DNA from: CAZIWW01 sp964543275 | GTDB lineage: Bacteria > Patescibacteriota > Minisyncoccia > Moranbacterales > UBA11712 | Length of the DNA: 22,824 nt | Direction: 5' to 3' | Assembly (NCBI GenBank): GCA_964543275.1 | Contig: CAZIWW010000010.1 | Location: 1 to 22,824 of the forward strand | Part shown: positions 1-7,171 of the stretch, piece after piece | Numbering within the stretch: position 1 is the stretch's first letter | How the letters are laid out: each line of letters starts with the position of its first letter | Program-made: the position numbers and the translations under genes | The notes under the pieces: generated by a model | What the model saw: only the letters and a program-made list of their open reading frames with translations | What the model was told of the DNA's origin: nothing | Database searches by the model: none

Positions 1-435
1 TTTAGCGCATATTACAAGCAGATTTCCCTGAAGCGTCCCATTCGATATTTAGTAGAGGAAAAGATTGTGAATGAAAATTCAAGTGGTCGAGTTTTTCAGT
101 TGAGACCAGACATACAATTTTTCCAAAATTCTAAAAATCCGGTTTTAATTATAGATACTAAGTATAAGATATTAAATGACTTTGGAGATAAAAAAGAAGG
201 AGTAGCGCAAAGCGATTTATATCAGATGAATGCGTATGCAAAAAAATATTTCTGCTCTCAAATTATTTTACTTTACCCTCGTTTAGCAAAACAGAAAGAC
301 AAAAATATTAAATTCGTAATTGATAAAAAAGATGTTGTCGTGCATGTTAGAACGGTTGATTTAACTCGTGATTTCAAGAAGATGAAGGAAAGAAATGAAC
401 TAAAAAAGGAAATAAGTCAAATTATAAATGTTTAA
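1..435 (+). CDS. mcrC: McrC-like restriction component, C-terminal part (cut by left edge)
   Basis: The reading frame is open from base 1, so the gene begins outside the window; the GTG at 67 is probably internal. McrC partners the GTPase McrB in type IV systems that cut modified DNA, and its C-terminal domain is a PD-(D/E)XK nuclease. The visible part carries the expected signature: an LRPDI strand, then VLIIDTKYK about 20 residues later (Asp and Lys of the D-x-K motif), then DLYQMNAYAKKY and a ILLYP strand. About 144 codons remain; full McrC proteins are usually 350-450 residues. No McrB is visible, so it would lie to the left. It is one of only two clear plus-strand genes here and marks the edge of an accessory region. 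A related orphan PD-(D/E)XK nuclease is a less likely alternative. Confidence 0.8.
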   Translation, partial: FSAYYKQISLKRPIRYLVEEKIVNENSSGRVFQLRPDIQFFQNSKNPVLIIDTKYKILNDFGDKKEGVAQSDLYQMNAYAKKYFCSQIILLYPRLAKQKDKNIKFVIDKKDVVVHVRTVDLTRDFKKMKERNELKKEISQIINV

Positions 436-456
436 TTTAACTATTAGGAAGATTAA

Positions 457-644
457 AATAAACAGAAGCCAGAGCCTAAAAAATTCTGGTTTTTGTATGA
501 AGACGGTATAAAAATTGCATCAATGAGCCGGAAAGATCGCAAAGATCGCACACAGGGCGGAATTTGACGAAAGAAAAGAAAGGTATAATTCCTCTGCTAC
601 AGCAAGATTTCCCGCTCGTATTTTAGAAGTTGGACGTCGAGCAT
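457..644 (+). pseudogene. Possible frame-broken gene relic
   Basis: Two protein-like stretches lie in different plus-strand frames between the McrC-like gene and pyrH. Frame 1 from 457 to a TGA at 565-567 reads as a charged peptide containing KKFWFLYEDGIKIAS. Frame 2 is open from 527, and from about 560 it contains EFDERKERYNSSATARF and a GRRAS motif before running into the pyrH complement. Neither has a convincing start. One frameshift between 527 and 565 would join them. I do not recognise a family, and chance open frames are possible. The first stretch also overlaps the putative terminator at 469-494. Confidence 0.22.
469..494 (+). terminator. Probable terminator after the McrC-like gene
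   Basis: CCAGAG (469-474) can pair with TTCTGG (484-489), six pairs including one G-U, around an A-rich loop, and five T follow (490-494). It lies 33 bp after the McrC stop codon. The stem is short, so this is moderate support for an intrinsic terminator. Confidence 0.45.
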
Positions 645-1334
645 CTACCTTATCACCGTTCCCCGAAATTCCTTACCATTCAGATAATTTTCCAAATTAT
701 CAAGCTTCTTACCGTTCATTATTGCTACTTCCATATTGCTTTCATTCGCTACTTTAGAGGCTATAGGATCAAACGGCACATTCATTCCCGGGTCCCATTT
801 ATCCCCCACCATATTTCTGTAGTCCACCCATGAAATTTCTTTTATTTTTTTGGCGTCTTTAAATTTCTTTGGATCTTTATTGTAAACATAATCTATATTG
901 GATAAGTTTATTACTGTTCCAGCGTCGTATTCTTTAGCCAATATTACAGCGTCGAAATCAGTGGAAACTCCCGGACGCCAGCCGGAGCCGATTAAAATTT
1001 TTTCTCGGAAGTCAAATCTCTCATAGGGGTTTTTGTTTATTCTGGGGTGAGCGAATTTTCGAAAAATCGTTCGCAAAAGGTGAGCGTTAAGCCGCGTGGC
1101 GTGAATGCCAATCCAGTCTTTATCTTCATTATTTAGAACTCCAATTTTAGAGATAGCTTTTTGGTATTTGCGGGCAATAAATCCTCCGCCCGCTACTAAA
1201 ATAAACCGCTTTTTATTCTTTATAAATTTTAAGATCAGATTTTTAAACTTTTTCAAAAACCTCCAATCGATTTCCTCGCCCGGGACAATAAGTGATCCTC
1301 CCAACGAGATAACCACGATCTTATTTTTCTTCAT
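645..1334 (-). CDS. pyrH: Archaeal-type UMP kinase
   Basis: This 229-residue amino-acid-kinase-fold protein should phosphorylate UMP to UDP with ATP, in the cytoplasm, in pyrimidine nucleotide synthesis. The N-terminal KIVVISLGGSLI strand and glycine loop, the ILVAGGGFIARKY segment (about residues 44-56), the GWRPGVSTDFDAVILA region (about 118-133), NLSNIDYVYNKDP near residue 150 and the DPIAS segment near 190 match UMP kinases. The HATRLNAHLL segment and overall wording resemble the archaeal/CPR subgroup rather than typical bacterial PyrH. It starts at ATG 1334 with no clear Shine-Dalgarno. CTP synthase (pyrG) lies about 1.4 kb away in the same orientation, so two steps of the UMP-to-CTP route are encoded in this window. 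Confidence 0.88.
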   Translation of the reverse strand: MKKNKIVVISLGGSLIVPGEEIDWRFLKKFKNLILKFIKNKKRFILVAGGGFIARKYQKAISKIGVLNNEDKDWIGIHATRLNAHLLRTIFRKFAHPRINKNPYERFDFREKILIGSGWRPGVSTDFDAVILAKEYDAGTVINLSNIDYVYNKDPKKFKDAKKIKEISWVDYRNMVGDKWDPGMNVPFDPIASKVANESNMEVAIMNGKKLDNLENYLNGKEFRGTVIR

Positions 1335-1366
1335 GGTATAAATAATTATTTTTTAGCTCATACAAA

Positions 1367-1386
1367 GAGCGGATTGATTTCCGCTC
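1367..1386. other. Perfect 7-bp hairpin upstream of pyrH
   Basis: GAGCGGA (1367-1373) and TCCGCTC (1380-1386) form a perfect GC-rich stem around a 6-nt loop, 33 bp upstream of the pyrH start codon in otherwise AT-rich DNA. In the minus direction only a short T run follows, so it could be a weak terminator or a pyrH leader hairpin. Confidence 0.4.
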
Positions 1387-1619
1387 CACCTTCTTTCCTA
1401 TTAATATCACAAATATTATTTTCCTGCAAGAAGCTGCTCTGATAACTACCAATAAACAATAATCGGTGTCTAAGAAGAAGTATGCAAAAAAGGATTTTTG
1501 AATTATTTTTTATTAAATTAGTAAGTGTCGAAATTGCATCATTTTTTATGCGACCGCAATAAAAATAAGGAAATTTGTTTTTATAATATTTATAATATAA
1601 TATGAATACATAAAATAGG

Positions 1620-1648
1620 GAGTAAGAGTAAGAGTAAGAGTAAGAGTA
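1620..1648. repeat. Hexanucleotide tandem repeat (AGTAAG)
   Basis: The unit AGTAAG is repeated about 4.7 times without interruption (29 bp counting the preceding G). The array continues into imperfect purine-rich repeats on the right, including a duplicated GGATGGA-like word near 1666-1681. It is a simple microsatellite and may vary in length between strains. Confidence 0.9.
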
Positions 1649-1699
1649 TAGTGAGAACGAGAAAAGGATGGAAAGGATGGATAAGTAGATAAGTGAAAA

Positions 1700-1727
1700 G
1701 AAAAGCGAAAGCTGCCATTTGCTTTTC
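1700..1727 (-). terminator. Probable terminator of the Ada-like gene
   Basis: On the minus strand GAAAAGC (1727-1721) pairs perfectly with GCTTTTC (1706-1700) and is followed by a T-rich tail. The stem begins within the TGA stop codon of the upstream gene, a common placement for intrinsic terminators. The long, unpaired loop lowers confidence. Confidence 0.45.
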
Positions 1728-2208
1728 ATTTTATGCAACACTTTGCCGGCTTATATCCCCTGCTCTCGGCATCTTCTTTTGAGGAAAAGCAAACTCTGTT
1801 TTCCGGTTTTATTTTATTGGCCCACCTGCAGTTTGGCAAATGATACTTGTCGGAATTTTTACTGCCAACGAAGGCGCATTCTTTAGTTTCTGCGCTTGCG
1901 CTTCCGGTTTCACTCTCTTCTGTTGGTAACGATTGACTGCCGGCATCGGCTTTAGGATTAGTATGACTTTTACTCTCACTGCTCCCTTCAACTACTCCCG
2001 TCAGACAATTATTCTTCTCAATTACAATTCCCCGCTCTGTTCTTTTATCGTTATAAAGAAACCCTGCTTCAAAGGAAATACCGGCTATTAAAATTATTCC
2101 CACTGCTAAAATAATTTTATCCTCGTATTTAATCCAGAAGTTTTTCACTTTAAACCAAAGACCAGGTTTACTCTTATTCTCACCACTGCTACCATCAAGG
2201 GTTGACAT
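1726..2208 (-). CDS. Membrane-anchored protein with Ada-like metal-binding domain
   Basis: The 160-residue protein has a short charged cytoplasmic start, one hydrophobic helix (about residues 31-51), a Ser/Glu/Thr-rich linker (about 70-108) and a C-terminal domain. That domain begins CAFVGSKNSDKYH and continues with PNCRWA and a final YKPAKCC. Cys111, His123, Cys127 and the Cys157/158 pair could bind zinc, as in the N-terminal domain of Ada and in small domains attached to secreted nucleases and competence proteins. By orientation the domain is probably outside the membrane. There is no nuclease domain here, so a DNA-binding or DNA-uptake role is only a suggestion. The gene is divergent from rpmA, with a TATAAT box just 7 bp before its ATG. 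Confidence 0.65.
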   Translation of the reverse strand: MSTLDGSSGENKSKPGLWFKVKNFWIKYEDKIILAVGIILIAGISFEAGFLYNDKRTERGIVIEKNNCLTGVVEGSSESKSHTNPKADAGSQSLPTEESETGSASAETKECAFVGSKNSDKYHLPNCRWANKIKPENRVCFSSKEDAESRGYKPAKCCIK

Positions 2209-2230
2209 AGAAGGTATTATAAATTATTAT
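2202..2230 (+). promoter_or_regulatory. Sigma70-type promoter of rpmA
   Basis: A perfect TTGACA (2202-2207) is followed after exactly 17 bp by TATTAT (2225-2230), which matches the -10 consensus at five of six positions. Transcription would begin near 2237, about 50 nt before the rpmA ATG. The -35 box lies within the first codons of the divergent membrane-protein gene (its ATG is the complement of 2206-2208). Confidence 0.65.
2216..2221 (-). promoter_or_regulatory. -10 box (TATAAT) of the Ada-like gene
   Basis: A perfect TATAAT on the minus strand ends 7 bp before the ATG at 2208, so a transcript from it would have almost no leader. No good -35 box is seen 16-18 bp upstream. The box also sits inside the spacer of the rpmA promoter, so the two promoters overlap. 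Confidence 0.4.
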
Positions 2231-2247
2231 TCTAATGTTAAATTCCG

Positions 2248-2289
2248 AAGTTTTGAGCTTTGAATTTTAAGTTTTGAGTTTTTAATTAT
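2248..2289 (+). repeat. Degenerate heptad array directly before rpmA
   Basis: Six 7-bp units run without a gap into the rpmA start codon: AAGTTTT, GAGCTTT, GAATTTT, AAGTTTT, GAGTTTT, TAATTAT. They form the transcribed leader of rpmA and leave no room for a Shine-Dalgarno sequence. Only one arm is present here. Confidence 0.75.
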
Positions 2290-2562
2290 ATGGCTCATCG
2301 TAAAGCTGGCGGAGCGACCCAATTAGGCCGCGATTCAATATCCAAGAGGCTGGGGGTCAAAAAATTCGCCGGGCAAAAAGTTATCACTGGAAATATCATC
2401 ATCCGCCAGCGCGGAACCAAATTCCGACCAGGCAAGAATGTTGCTCGCGGAAATGATGATACGCTTTTCGCCGTGGCTAACGGCGTGGTTAAATTCTCTA
2501 CCAAAAAGATTCGAAAATTCACTGGCAGATTGGAAAGAGCGCGGTTTGTGAGCGTAGAATAA
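2290..2562 (+). CDS. rpmA: Ribosomal protein L27
   Basis: This 90-residue protein is a full-length L27, a large-subunit protein whose N-terminal tail reaches toward the peptidyl-transferase centre. The start MAHRKAGG is the conserved tail with no cleavable extension. GRDSISKRLGVKKF, GNIIIRQRGTKFRPG and the DDTLFA strand follow the family. Residues 9-12 (ATQL) differ from the usual STRNG-like run. In most bacteria rpmA follows rplU (L21); here it stands alone on the plus strand, between a divergent membrane protein and the convergent pyrG. It is preceded by a good promoter and a heptad array instead of a ribosome binding site. Confidence 0.97.
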   Translation: MAHRKAGGATQLGRDSISKRLGVKKFAGQKVITGNIIIRQRGTKFRPGKNVARGNDDTLFAVANGVVKFSTKKIRKFTGRLERARFVSVE

Positions 2563-2576
2563 TCGTAATTATTCTA
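2555..2576. other. Perfect hairpin across the rpmA stop codon
   Basis: TAGAATAAT (2555-2563) and ATTATTCTA (2568-2576) form a perfect 9-bp AT-rich stem with a 4-nt loop. The TAA stop lies within the left arm. No T run follows, so it is probably a 3' end stabiliser or weak terminator. A second short palindrome (2578-2587) lies beside it. Confidence 0.4.
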
Positions 2577-2704
2577 GCTAATATTAGAAATTAACTCAAG
2601 CTCCACGGCCATATAATGAACATCGCCGAGACAGACATGACTCCTAGAAGAAACAGGCAGGCGTAAAAGATTTGCGCAGACGTAGGTTTGCAACCCGATC
2701 TATA

Positions 2705-4339
2705 TTATTTTTTCTCCAACGCTGCACGCACAAACTCCTTAAACAACGGATTCGGTTTTAACGGCGAAGAGGTAAACTCCGGATGGAATTGGGCGCCGAG
2801 AAAAAATGGATGTACGTTTTGGGAAAGCTCGACAATCTCCATTAGGCGGCCGCCGGGAGACTTGCCGCTAAAAATTAAACCTTTTCTCTCCAACTTTTCA
2901 ATATACTCCGGGTTAATTTCCCAGCGATGGCGATGGCGTTCGGAAATAATTCTATCTTTGTAGGCATGGTAAGCAATCGTATTTTTCTTGATAACCGCTG
3001 GGTAAGCGCCAAGACGCATAGTGGCGCCAAAATTACTGTCTTCTAAATTCTTCTTTTGCTCGGGCATAATGTCAATGACCGGGTTTTTTGTTTCACGGTT
3101 GATTTCAGTGGTGTGAGCATCTTTAAGTCCCAGCGCGTGCCGAGCAAATTCAACCACGGCTAATTGCATTCCGTAACATAACCCCAAATAGGGAATTTTA
3201 TTCTTGCGGCAAAACTCAATGGCTTTTATTTTTCCTTCCACTCCTCTTTCTCCAAACCCACCGGGAACAATAATGCCCGAATATTTTTTTAAACTCTTTA
3301 TTCTCTGCGGATATTTCTCGAACTCCTCGCTGTTTATCCAATGAATTTCCGGTTTTCTCTTGAAAAGGTAGCAAGCGTGCTTGATAGCTTCGATTACAGA
3401 AATGTAAGCATCCGACAAGACAAAATCTCCCGTGCCAAAATATTTTCCCACAATGCCGATGGCTAATGGCTTTTTTGAAGCTTTAATATTTTTAACCAAT
3501 GCTTTCCACTTCTTCATGTTTTTGCCCCTTGGCTTGAGGTTCAGTTTCTCTAAAACAATATTGCTAAGATCATCTTTTTCAAAATTAACCGGAACCTCGT
3601 AGACGCTGTCTATATCCGGAGCGCTGATTACATCGCCTTCGCTGACACTGCAATGGTCGGCTATCTTCTCCTTCCTTTTCTTGTCCAAAGCCAGTTCGCT
3701 TCTGGCAATAATAATATCGGGCTGAACGCCGTAAGAGTTGAGAGTGCGGACGGCGTATTGGGTTGGTTTGGTTTTCATTTCTCCTATCTTCGATGGGACG
3801 GGCAAATAGCTCACTAGAATAAAAATCACATCTTGAGGATTTTTAAGCTTCATCATTCTGGCCGCTTCGATAAAAAGAATATTCTGATATTCCCCGACCG
3901 TTCCGCCAATCTCGATTAAAACTATATCAGCTTTTGACTTTTGTTGGGCTTTGATTATTCTTCGGATTACCTCCTTGGGAACATCGGGAACCGCCTCCAC
4001 ACACTTGCCGGCGTATCCCAAGCCGCGCTCCCGATCAATAACGCTTTTGTAAACCAAGCCGCCAGTCATATAATTAGCGCTTGGCAAAACTATATTCATA
4101 AATCTTTCATAGTTTCCCATATCCTGATCTGTCTCCATTCCATCATTCAATACAAAAACTTCCCCATGTTCAGTTGGATTCATAGTCCCGGCGTCGACAT
4201 TGAGATAAGGATCAATTTTCATAGCCGTCACTCGGAACCCTCTGGATTGCAAAATTTTGCCGATTGAAGCCGTGGAAACACCTTTTCCCACCCCGCTCAT
4301 CACTCCGCCTATAACGAAGATGTATTTTGGTTTTCTCAT
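2705..4339 (-). CDS. pyrG: CTP synthase
   Basis: This full-length 544-residue enzyme makes CTP from UTP, ATP and glutamine. The N-terminal synthetase domain shows GGVMSGVGKGVSTASIG (residues 11-27), KIDPYLNVDAGTM (41-53) and the IEIGGTVGE segment (142-150). The C-terminal glutamine amidotransferase domain has the oxyanion-loop GGFGERG (360-366), nucleophile Cys388 in LGLCYGMQ, and His519/Glu521 in FHPEF. One oddity is an insertion of about five residues at 300-310 (KYFGTGDFVLSDAY), where most family members run straight from GKY to the DAY motif. The start codon lies 10 bp after a heptad-arm palindrome. It follows rplI, but a strong terminator separates them, so it probably has its own promoter. 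Confidence 0.97.
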   Translation of the reverse strand: MRKPKYIFVIGGVMSGVGKGVSTASIGKILQSRGFRVTAMKIDPYLNVDAGTMNPTEHGEVFVLNDGMETDQDMGNYERFMNIVLPSANYMTGGLVYKSVIDRERGLGYAGKCVEAVPDVPKEVIRRIIKAQQKSKADIVLIEIGGTVGEYQNILFIEAARMMKLKNPQDVIFILVSYLPVPSKIGEMKTKPTQYAVRTLNSYGVQPDIIIARSELALDKKRKEKIADHCSVSEGDVISAPDIDSVYEVPVNFEKDDLSNIVLEKLNLKPRGKNMKKWKALVKNIKASKKPLAIGIVGKYFGTGDFVLSDAYISVIEAIKHACYLFKRKPEIHWINSEEFEKYPQRIKSLKKYSGIIVPGGFGERGVEGKIKAIEFCRKNKIPYLGLCYGMQLAVVEFARHALGLKDAHTTEINRETKNPVIDIMPEQKKNLEDSNFGATMRLGAYPAVIKKNTIAYHAYKDRIISERHRHRWEINPEYIEKLERKGLIFSGKSPGGRLMEIVELSQNVHPFFLGAQFHPEFTSSPLKPNPLFKEFVRAALEKK

Positions 4340-4348
4340 TAGGTTCGT

Positions 4349-4468
4349 CTTTACGAATTACGAATTTAGTACGAATATACGAACAAATGTACTATCCAGT
4401 CTGACAAATTTCTCAGGCTGTAGCATTAAATTCATTCGCATATTCGTATGGATTCGTAATTCGTAAAG
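4349..4468. repeat. Heptad-arm palindrome, ACGAATT type, copy A
   Basis: The left arm (4349-4383) begins CTTTACGAATTACGAAT and continues ACGAATATACGAA. The right arm (4435-4468) is its inverted copy, with the same first 17 bases and nearly the same remainder. The outer part of each arm is a tandem of the 7-mer ACGAATT. The spacer is about 50 nt. The element ends 9 bp before the pyrG ATG and begins 8 bp from the rplI terminator. Copies B and C share the arms. Confidence 0.85.
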
Positions 4469-4476
4469 AATTCTAC

Positions 4477-4512
4477 AAAAAATAAGGGCGAGAAATTCTC
4501 TACCCCTATTTT
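4477..4512 (-). terminator. Strong intrinsic terminator of rplI
   Basis: On the minus strand AAAATAGGGG (4512-4503) pairs with CCCTTATTTT (4488-4479), ten pairs with one G-U. An inner GAGA/TCTC extension can form, and the stem runs into a T tract ending near 4477. It lies 22 bp after the L9 stop codon. Confidence 0.8.
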
Positions 4513-4534
4513 AGATTATAAAAATACTTAATTA

Positions 4535-4981
4535 TTATTCTTCCTGGCTTACTAAAATTACTTTCATATCAGCTTCCAATCCATGGTCCAAATCAAAATG
4601 AACATCATATTCACCCAGCTCTTTTATAGATTCGTCCAACTTTACAGCAGACGGATTGATAATCACTCCCTCGTCCTTTAGAGCCTTGGCAATAACTTTT
4701 TCATTAACGGAACCAAAGAGCTTTCCGTCCTTTTCTTTTACCTTTATATACAGCTCCCGTCCTTCTAATTGCTCAGCCAACTTCTGCGTTTCCTCCAGTT
4801 CCATTTTAGCCTCTTTTTCTTTCTTTTGTTTTCTTGCTTCACTATCCTTTATTGCCTGTTCCGTGGCTGCCACCGCCAGCTTTTCGGGAATTAAAAAATT
4901 CCTGGCATAGCCGTCGGCCACCTCTTTAACCTCTCCCTCCTTGCCTAAATTCTCAACATCTTTAAGTAAAATAACTTTCAT
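4535..4981 (-). CDS. rplI: Ribosomal protein L9
   Basis: L9 bridges the large subunit near the L1 stalk with two globular domains joined by a long helix. The protein shows the N-terminal domain MKVILLKDVENLGKEG and GYARNFLIPEKLA, a Lys/Glu-rich central helix, and the C-terminal domain with KLFGSVNEKVIAKAL and a final VHFDLDHGLEADMKVILV. I chose ATG 4981 because L9 proteins begin MKVILL; the frame extends five codons further to a TTG, which adds an unlikely MTIKI. At about 148 residues it is full length. Some CPR groups are reported to lack L9, so its presence fits Parcubacteria better than Microgenomates (established knowledge, from memory). It has its own promoter and terminator. Confidence 0.96.
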   Translation of the reverse strand: MKVILLKDVENLGKEGEVKEVADGYARNFLIPEKLAVAATEQAIKDSEARKQKKEKEAKMELEETQKLAEQLEGRELYIKVKEKDGKLFGSVNEKVIAKALKDEGVIINPSAVKLDESIKELGEYDVHFDLDHGLEADMKVILVSQEE

Positions 4982-5010
4982 AATTTTAATCGTCAACCAG
5001 TTTTGTTTTA

Positions 5011-5038
5011 ATTATAGACGAAAATCTAAAATAGTAAA
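5011..5038 (-). promoter_or_regulatory. Promoter of rplI
   Basis: A perfect TATAAT lies on the minus strand at 5016-5011. A TTTACT box at 5038-5033, four of six matches to TTGACA, is 16 bp upstream. The expected transcript starts near 5004, about 23 nt before the L9 ATG. With the terminator at 4477-4512 this makes rplI a self-contained unit. Confidence 0.55.
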
Positions 5039-5043
5039 CCACG

Positions 5044-7116
5044 CTAGTTAAGATAAACCTTGGCATCCAAAATCTGCGCTTGACTTCCATCATTATATAT
5101 CATTAACGGATTAATATCAATTTCCGAAACTTGAGGATTTTCGAAAGTCATATTTTCCACGGCCAGTAAAATTTTTGCGATTTCATTCAGGTCATATCCA
5201 CTTTCTCCTCTGAATCCCTTGAGAACTGGATAGATTTTAAGCCCGCTAATTTTTTTCTTAATCGCATTGGCGCCAAGCGGCGGAATAAGAATTAGCCTGT
5301 CTTTTAAAATTTCGGCGTAGGTTCCGCCCGCCCCGCAAATAATTACCGGCCCAAAAGTTTTGTCGCGCTTCATTCCGATTATAAGTTCTAATCCGGTTTT
5401 TAACATCGGCTGGATTAGAAACCGACTGGCGTTGGTTGATTTTTTAATTCTCTGAAAAGCCGATTTAAGTTCTTCTTCATCTTGAATATTTAATATAACC
5501 CCTTTTTTCTCCCAGCGGTGAATAATTTTAGGATCGTTAGTTTTTAAAACGCAGGGGTAGAAGATATCTTCGGTATTCAGCTTTTCAAGAGAGTCAAAAA
5601 TTATTGACTTTGCCAGCGGCAACCCATATTTTTTAAAAATATCATTTACTTCCTCCCAGAAAAGCACTTTTCTTTTCTCGCCAAGCGCTTTTTTAATACA
5701 AGGGCTAACTTTTGCAATAGGCGGCTGTTCTCTTAAACCAATAGCCCGCTTACTTTTACCAAATCTATATCGAACAACCTTTTCCAGCGTTCGGAGAGCT
5801 ATCCCAGGGCTGTCAAAGTTAGCAACACCATTAAAGCCAAGAAGATTTTTAGCTTTGTTAATTTTAACCCCTCCCATAAAACAAGCAGCTACTGAAGAGA
5901 ATTTGTCTTTATGTCTAGATATAATTTTAGCCACTTGGTCGGGATCAGTTTGGGATTGAGGAGTAAGAATAACAAGTAAAGGATATTCTTTATATTTCGC
6001 GGAAAGCCGATCTAGCGCCTTCTTGTATCTGTCGGGGTCTGCGTCGCCTAAAATATCAATGGGGTTCTCTTCTGAAGCGCCGATAGGCAACAGTTTCTTA
6101 ATTTTTTTCCTAAAGTCACTTGTGAATTTTAAAAGTTTTAAGTCTTTTGATTTGCCGATACAGTCAGACGCCAGCACCCCGGGGCCGCCAGCGTTTGTCA
6201 CAACAATAACCTCCTTTTTTTCTGGAGACGCTTCAGAACTCAAGAGTTTGATTAAGTTTTGAAACTCGCTAATGTTCTCGGCTACTATAATATTTAATTT
6301 ATTGAATATTGCTCTAATTACTTCCTCATCTTGAGCTAAGGAGCCGGTATGCGAAGAAACAGCTCTCTTTCCGGCTTCAGTTCTTCCCGCTTTAAGCACG
6401 ACCACTGGCTTTTTTTGAGCCGCTTTGCCAACCGCTTGGACAAATTCTCTCCCATTTTTAATATCTTCCAAGTAAATCGCGATAACCTGCGCGTCATTAT
6501 CTTTAATAAGATGATTGACGATATGACTCTCGTCTAAGTCTGCCTTATTGCCGATGGAAACAACTTTGGAAAATCCAACCGACGCGTTTTTAGCCCAATC
6601 CAAAAGCGCCACCGCCAAAGCGCCGGACTGGGAGACGATAGCAACTTTTCCGGATTTAAAGCCACCGCTTGCGAAAGTAGCGTTTAGCTTTGCCTTTGAA
6701 TTTATAAAGCCAAGGCAATTAGGACCAAGGATATTAATGCTATGTCTTTTCGCCAGTCGTGATAATTTTTCTTCCCGTCTTTTCCCTTCTTTGCCGATTT
6801 CTTTAAATCCGGATGAGATAACCACAAAATTGGAAATTTTCGGCCGAGCTTTAATCCCATCTTCAATAACACTTTTCACCGCCAAAGCGGGAATGGCTAC
6901 TAAAGCTAAATCGATTCTCTGTTTGACTTCGCTCAAATTCGCGTAACACTTACTCTTCCCTATTCGCGAGTGACTAGGGTTGACATAAAAAAGTTTGCCT
7001 CGCCAGCCGGCTCTTTGAATGTTTTCAATTAAAATATTGCCCAGTTTATTTTTCTTGGGCGACGCGCCGACAACGGCTATAGACTTTGGATTGAAAAATG
7101 GTTCGAGATCCCGCAT
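5044..7116 (-). CDS. ADP-forming acyl-CoA (acetyl-CoA) synthetase, fused alpha-beta
   Basis: The 690-residue protein joins both subunits of the NDP-forming acyl-CoA synthetase family. It converts an acyl-CoA, typically acetyl-CoA, with ADP and phosphate to the free acid, CoA and ATP. Residues 1-95 form a CoA-binding Rossmann domain (SIAVVGASPKKNKLG). Residues about 125-290 are the ligase domain with GPNCLGF, VSQSGALA and the phospho-acceptor His256 in SSHTGSLA. The ATP-grasp beta part (about 475-690) has a second conserved His533 in KIIHRWEKKGV, the GGTYAEIL turn (597-604) and EIDINPLMI (665-673). All catalytic landmarks are present. Lying downstream of pgk, eno, gpmI and a sugar kinase, it probably ends a fermentation that yields acetate and ATP. 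The acyl preference cannot be read from sequence. Confidence 0.9.
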   Translation of the reverse strand: MRDLEPFFNPKSIAVVGASPKKNKLGNILIENIQRAGWRGKLFYVNPSHSRIGKSKCYANLSEVKQRIDLALVAIPALAVKSVIEDGIKARPKISNFVVISSGFKEIGKEGKRREEKLSRLAKRHSINILGPNCLGFINSKAKLNATFASGGFKSGKVAIVSQSGALAVALLDWAKNASVGFSKVVSIGNKADLDESHIVNHLIKDNDAQVIAIYLEDIKNGREFVQAVGKAAQKKPVVVLKAGRTEAGKRAVSSHTGSLAQDEEVIRAIFNKLNIIVAENISEFQNLIKLLSSEASPEKKEVIVVTNAGGPGVLASDCIGKSKDLKLLKFTSDFRKKIKKLLPIGASEENPIDILGDADPDRYKKALDRLSAKYKEYPLLVILTPQSQTDPDQVAKIISRHKDKFSSVAACFMGGVKINKAKNLLGFNGVANFDSPGIALRTLEKVVRYRFGKSKRAIGLREQPPIAKVSPCIKKALGEKRKVLFWEEVNDIFKKYGLPLAKSIIFDSLEKLNTEDIFYPCVLKTNDPKIIHRWEKKGVILNIQDEEELKSAFQRIKKSTNASRFLIQPMLKTGLELIIGMKRDKTFGPVIICGAGGTYAEILKDRLILIPPLGANAIKKKISGLKIYPVLKGFRGESGYDLNEIAKILLAVENMTFENPQVSEIDINPLMIYNDGSQAQILDAKVYLN

Positions 7117-7171
7117 ACCTTTTGAATTACAAAGCTTCTAAAGTTTAGTTTTCTTCGTCTAGTTAGTGTTT

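Larger units (their letters stand above)
1335..1725. other. 391-bp AT-rich gap between pyrH and the Ada-like gene
   Basis: No credible gene is visible. A minus-strand open frame covers most of it (about 1358-1741), but its translation is low-complexity, with a run of Ser-Tyr pairs produced by the hexamer repeat at 1620-1648. The gap holds the hairpin at 1367-1386, runs of A/T around 1500-1610, the hexamer repeat, and purine-rich DNA (1650-1705) leading to a terminator-like hairpin. I see no tRNA cloverleaf or recognisable riboswitch. Confidence 0.6.

Noticed and set aside
630..833. Plus-strand open frame opposite the end of pyrH
   Set aside because: It is the shadow of the well-supported UMP kinase on the other strand.
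1358..1741. A 127-codon minus-strand open frame
   Set aside because: Its translation is low-complexity and driven by the AGTAAG repeat, it overlaps the end of the Ada-like gene, and it has no recognisable domain.
4982..4996. TTG start five codons upstream for L9
   Set aside because: L9 proteins begin MKVILL, matching ATG 4981; the extension is too close to the predicted transcript start and has no ribosome binding site.
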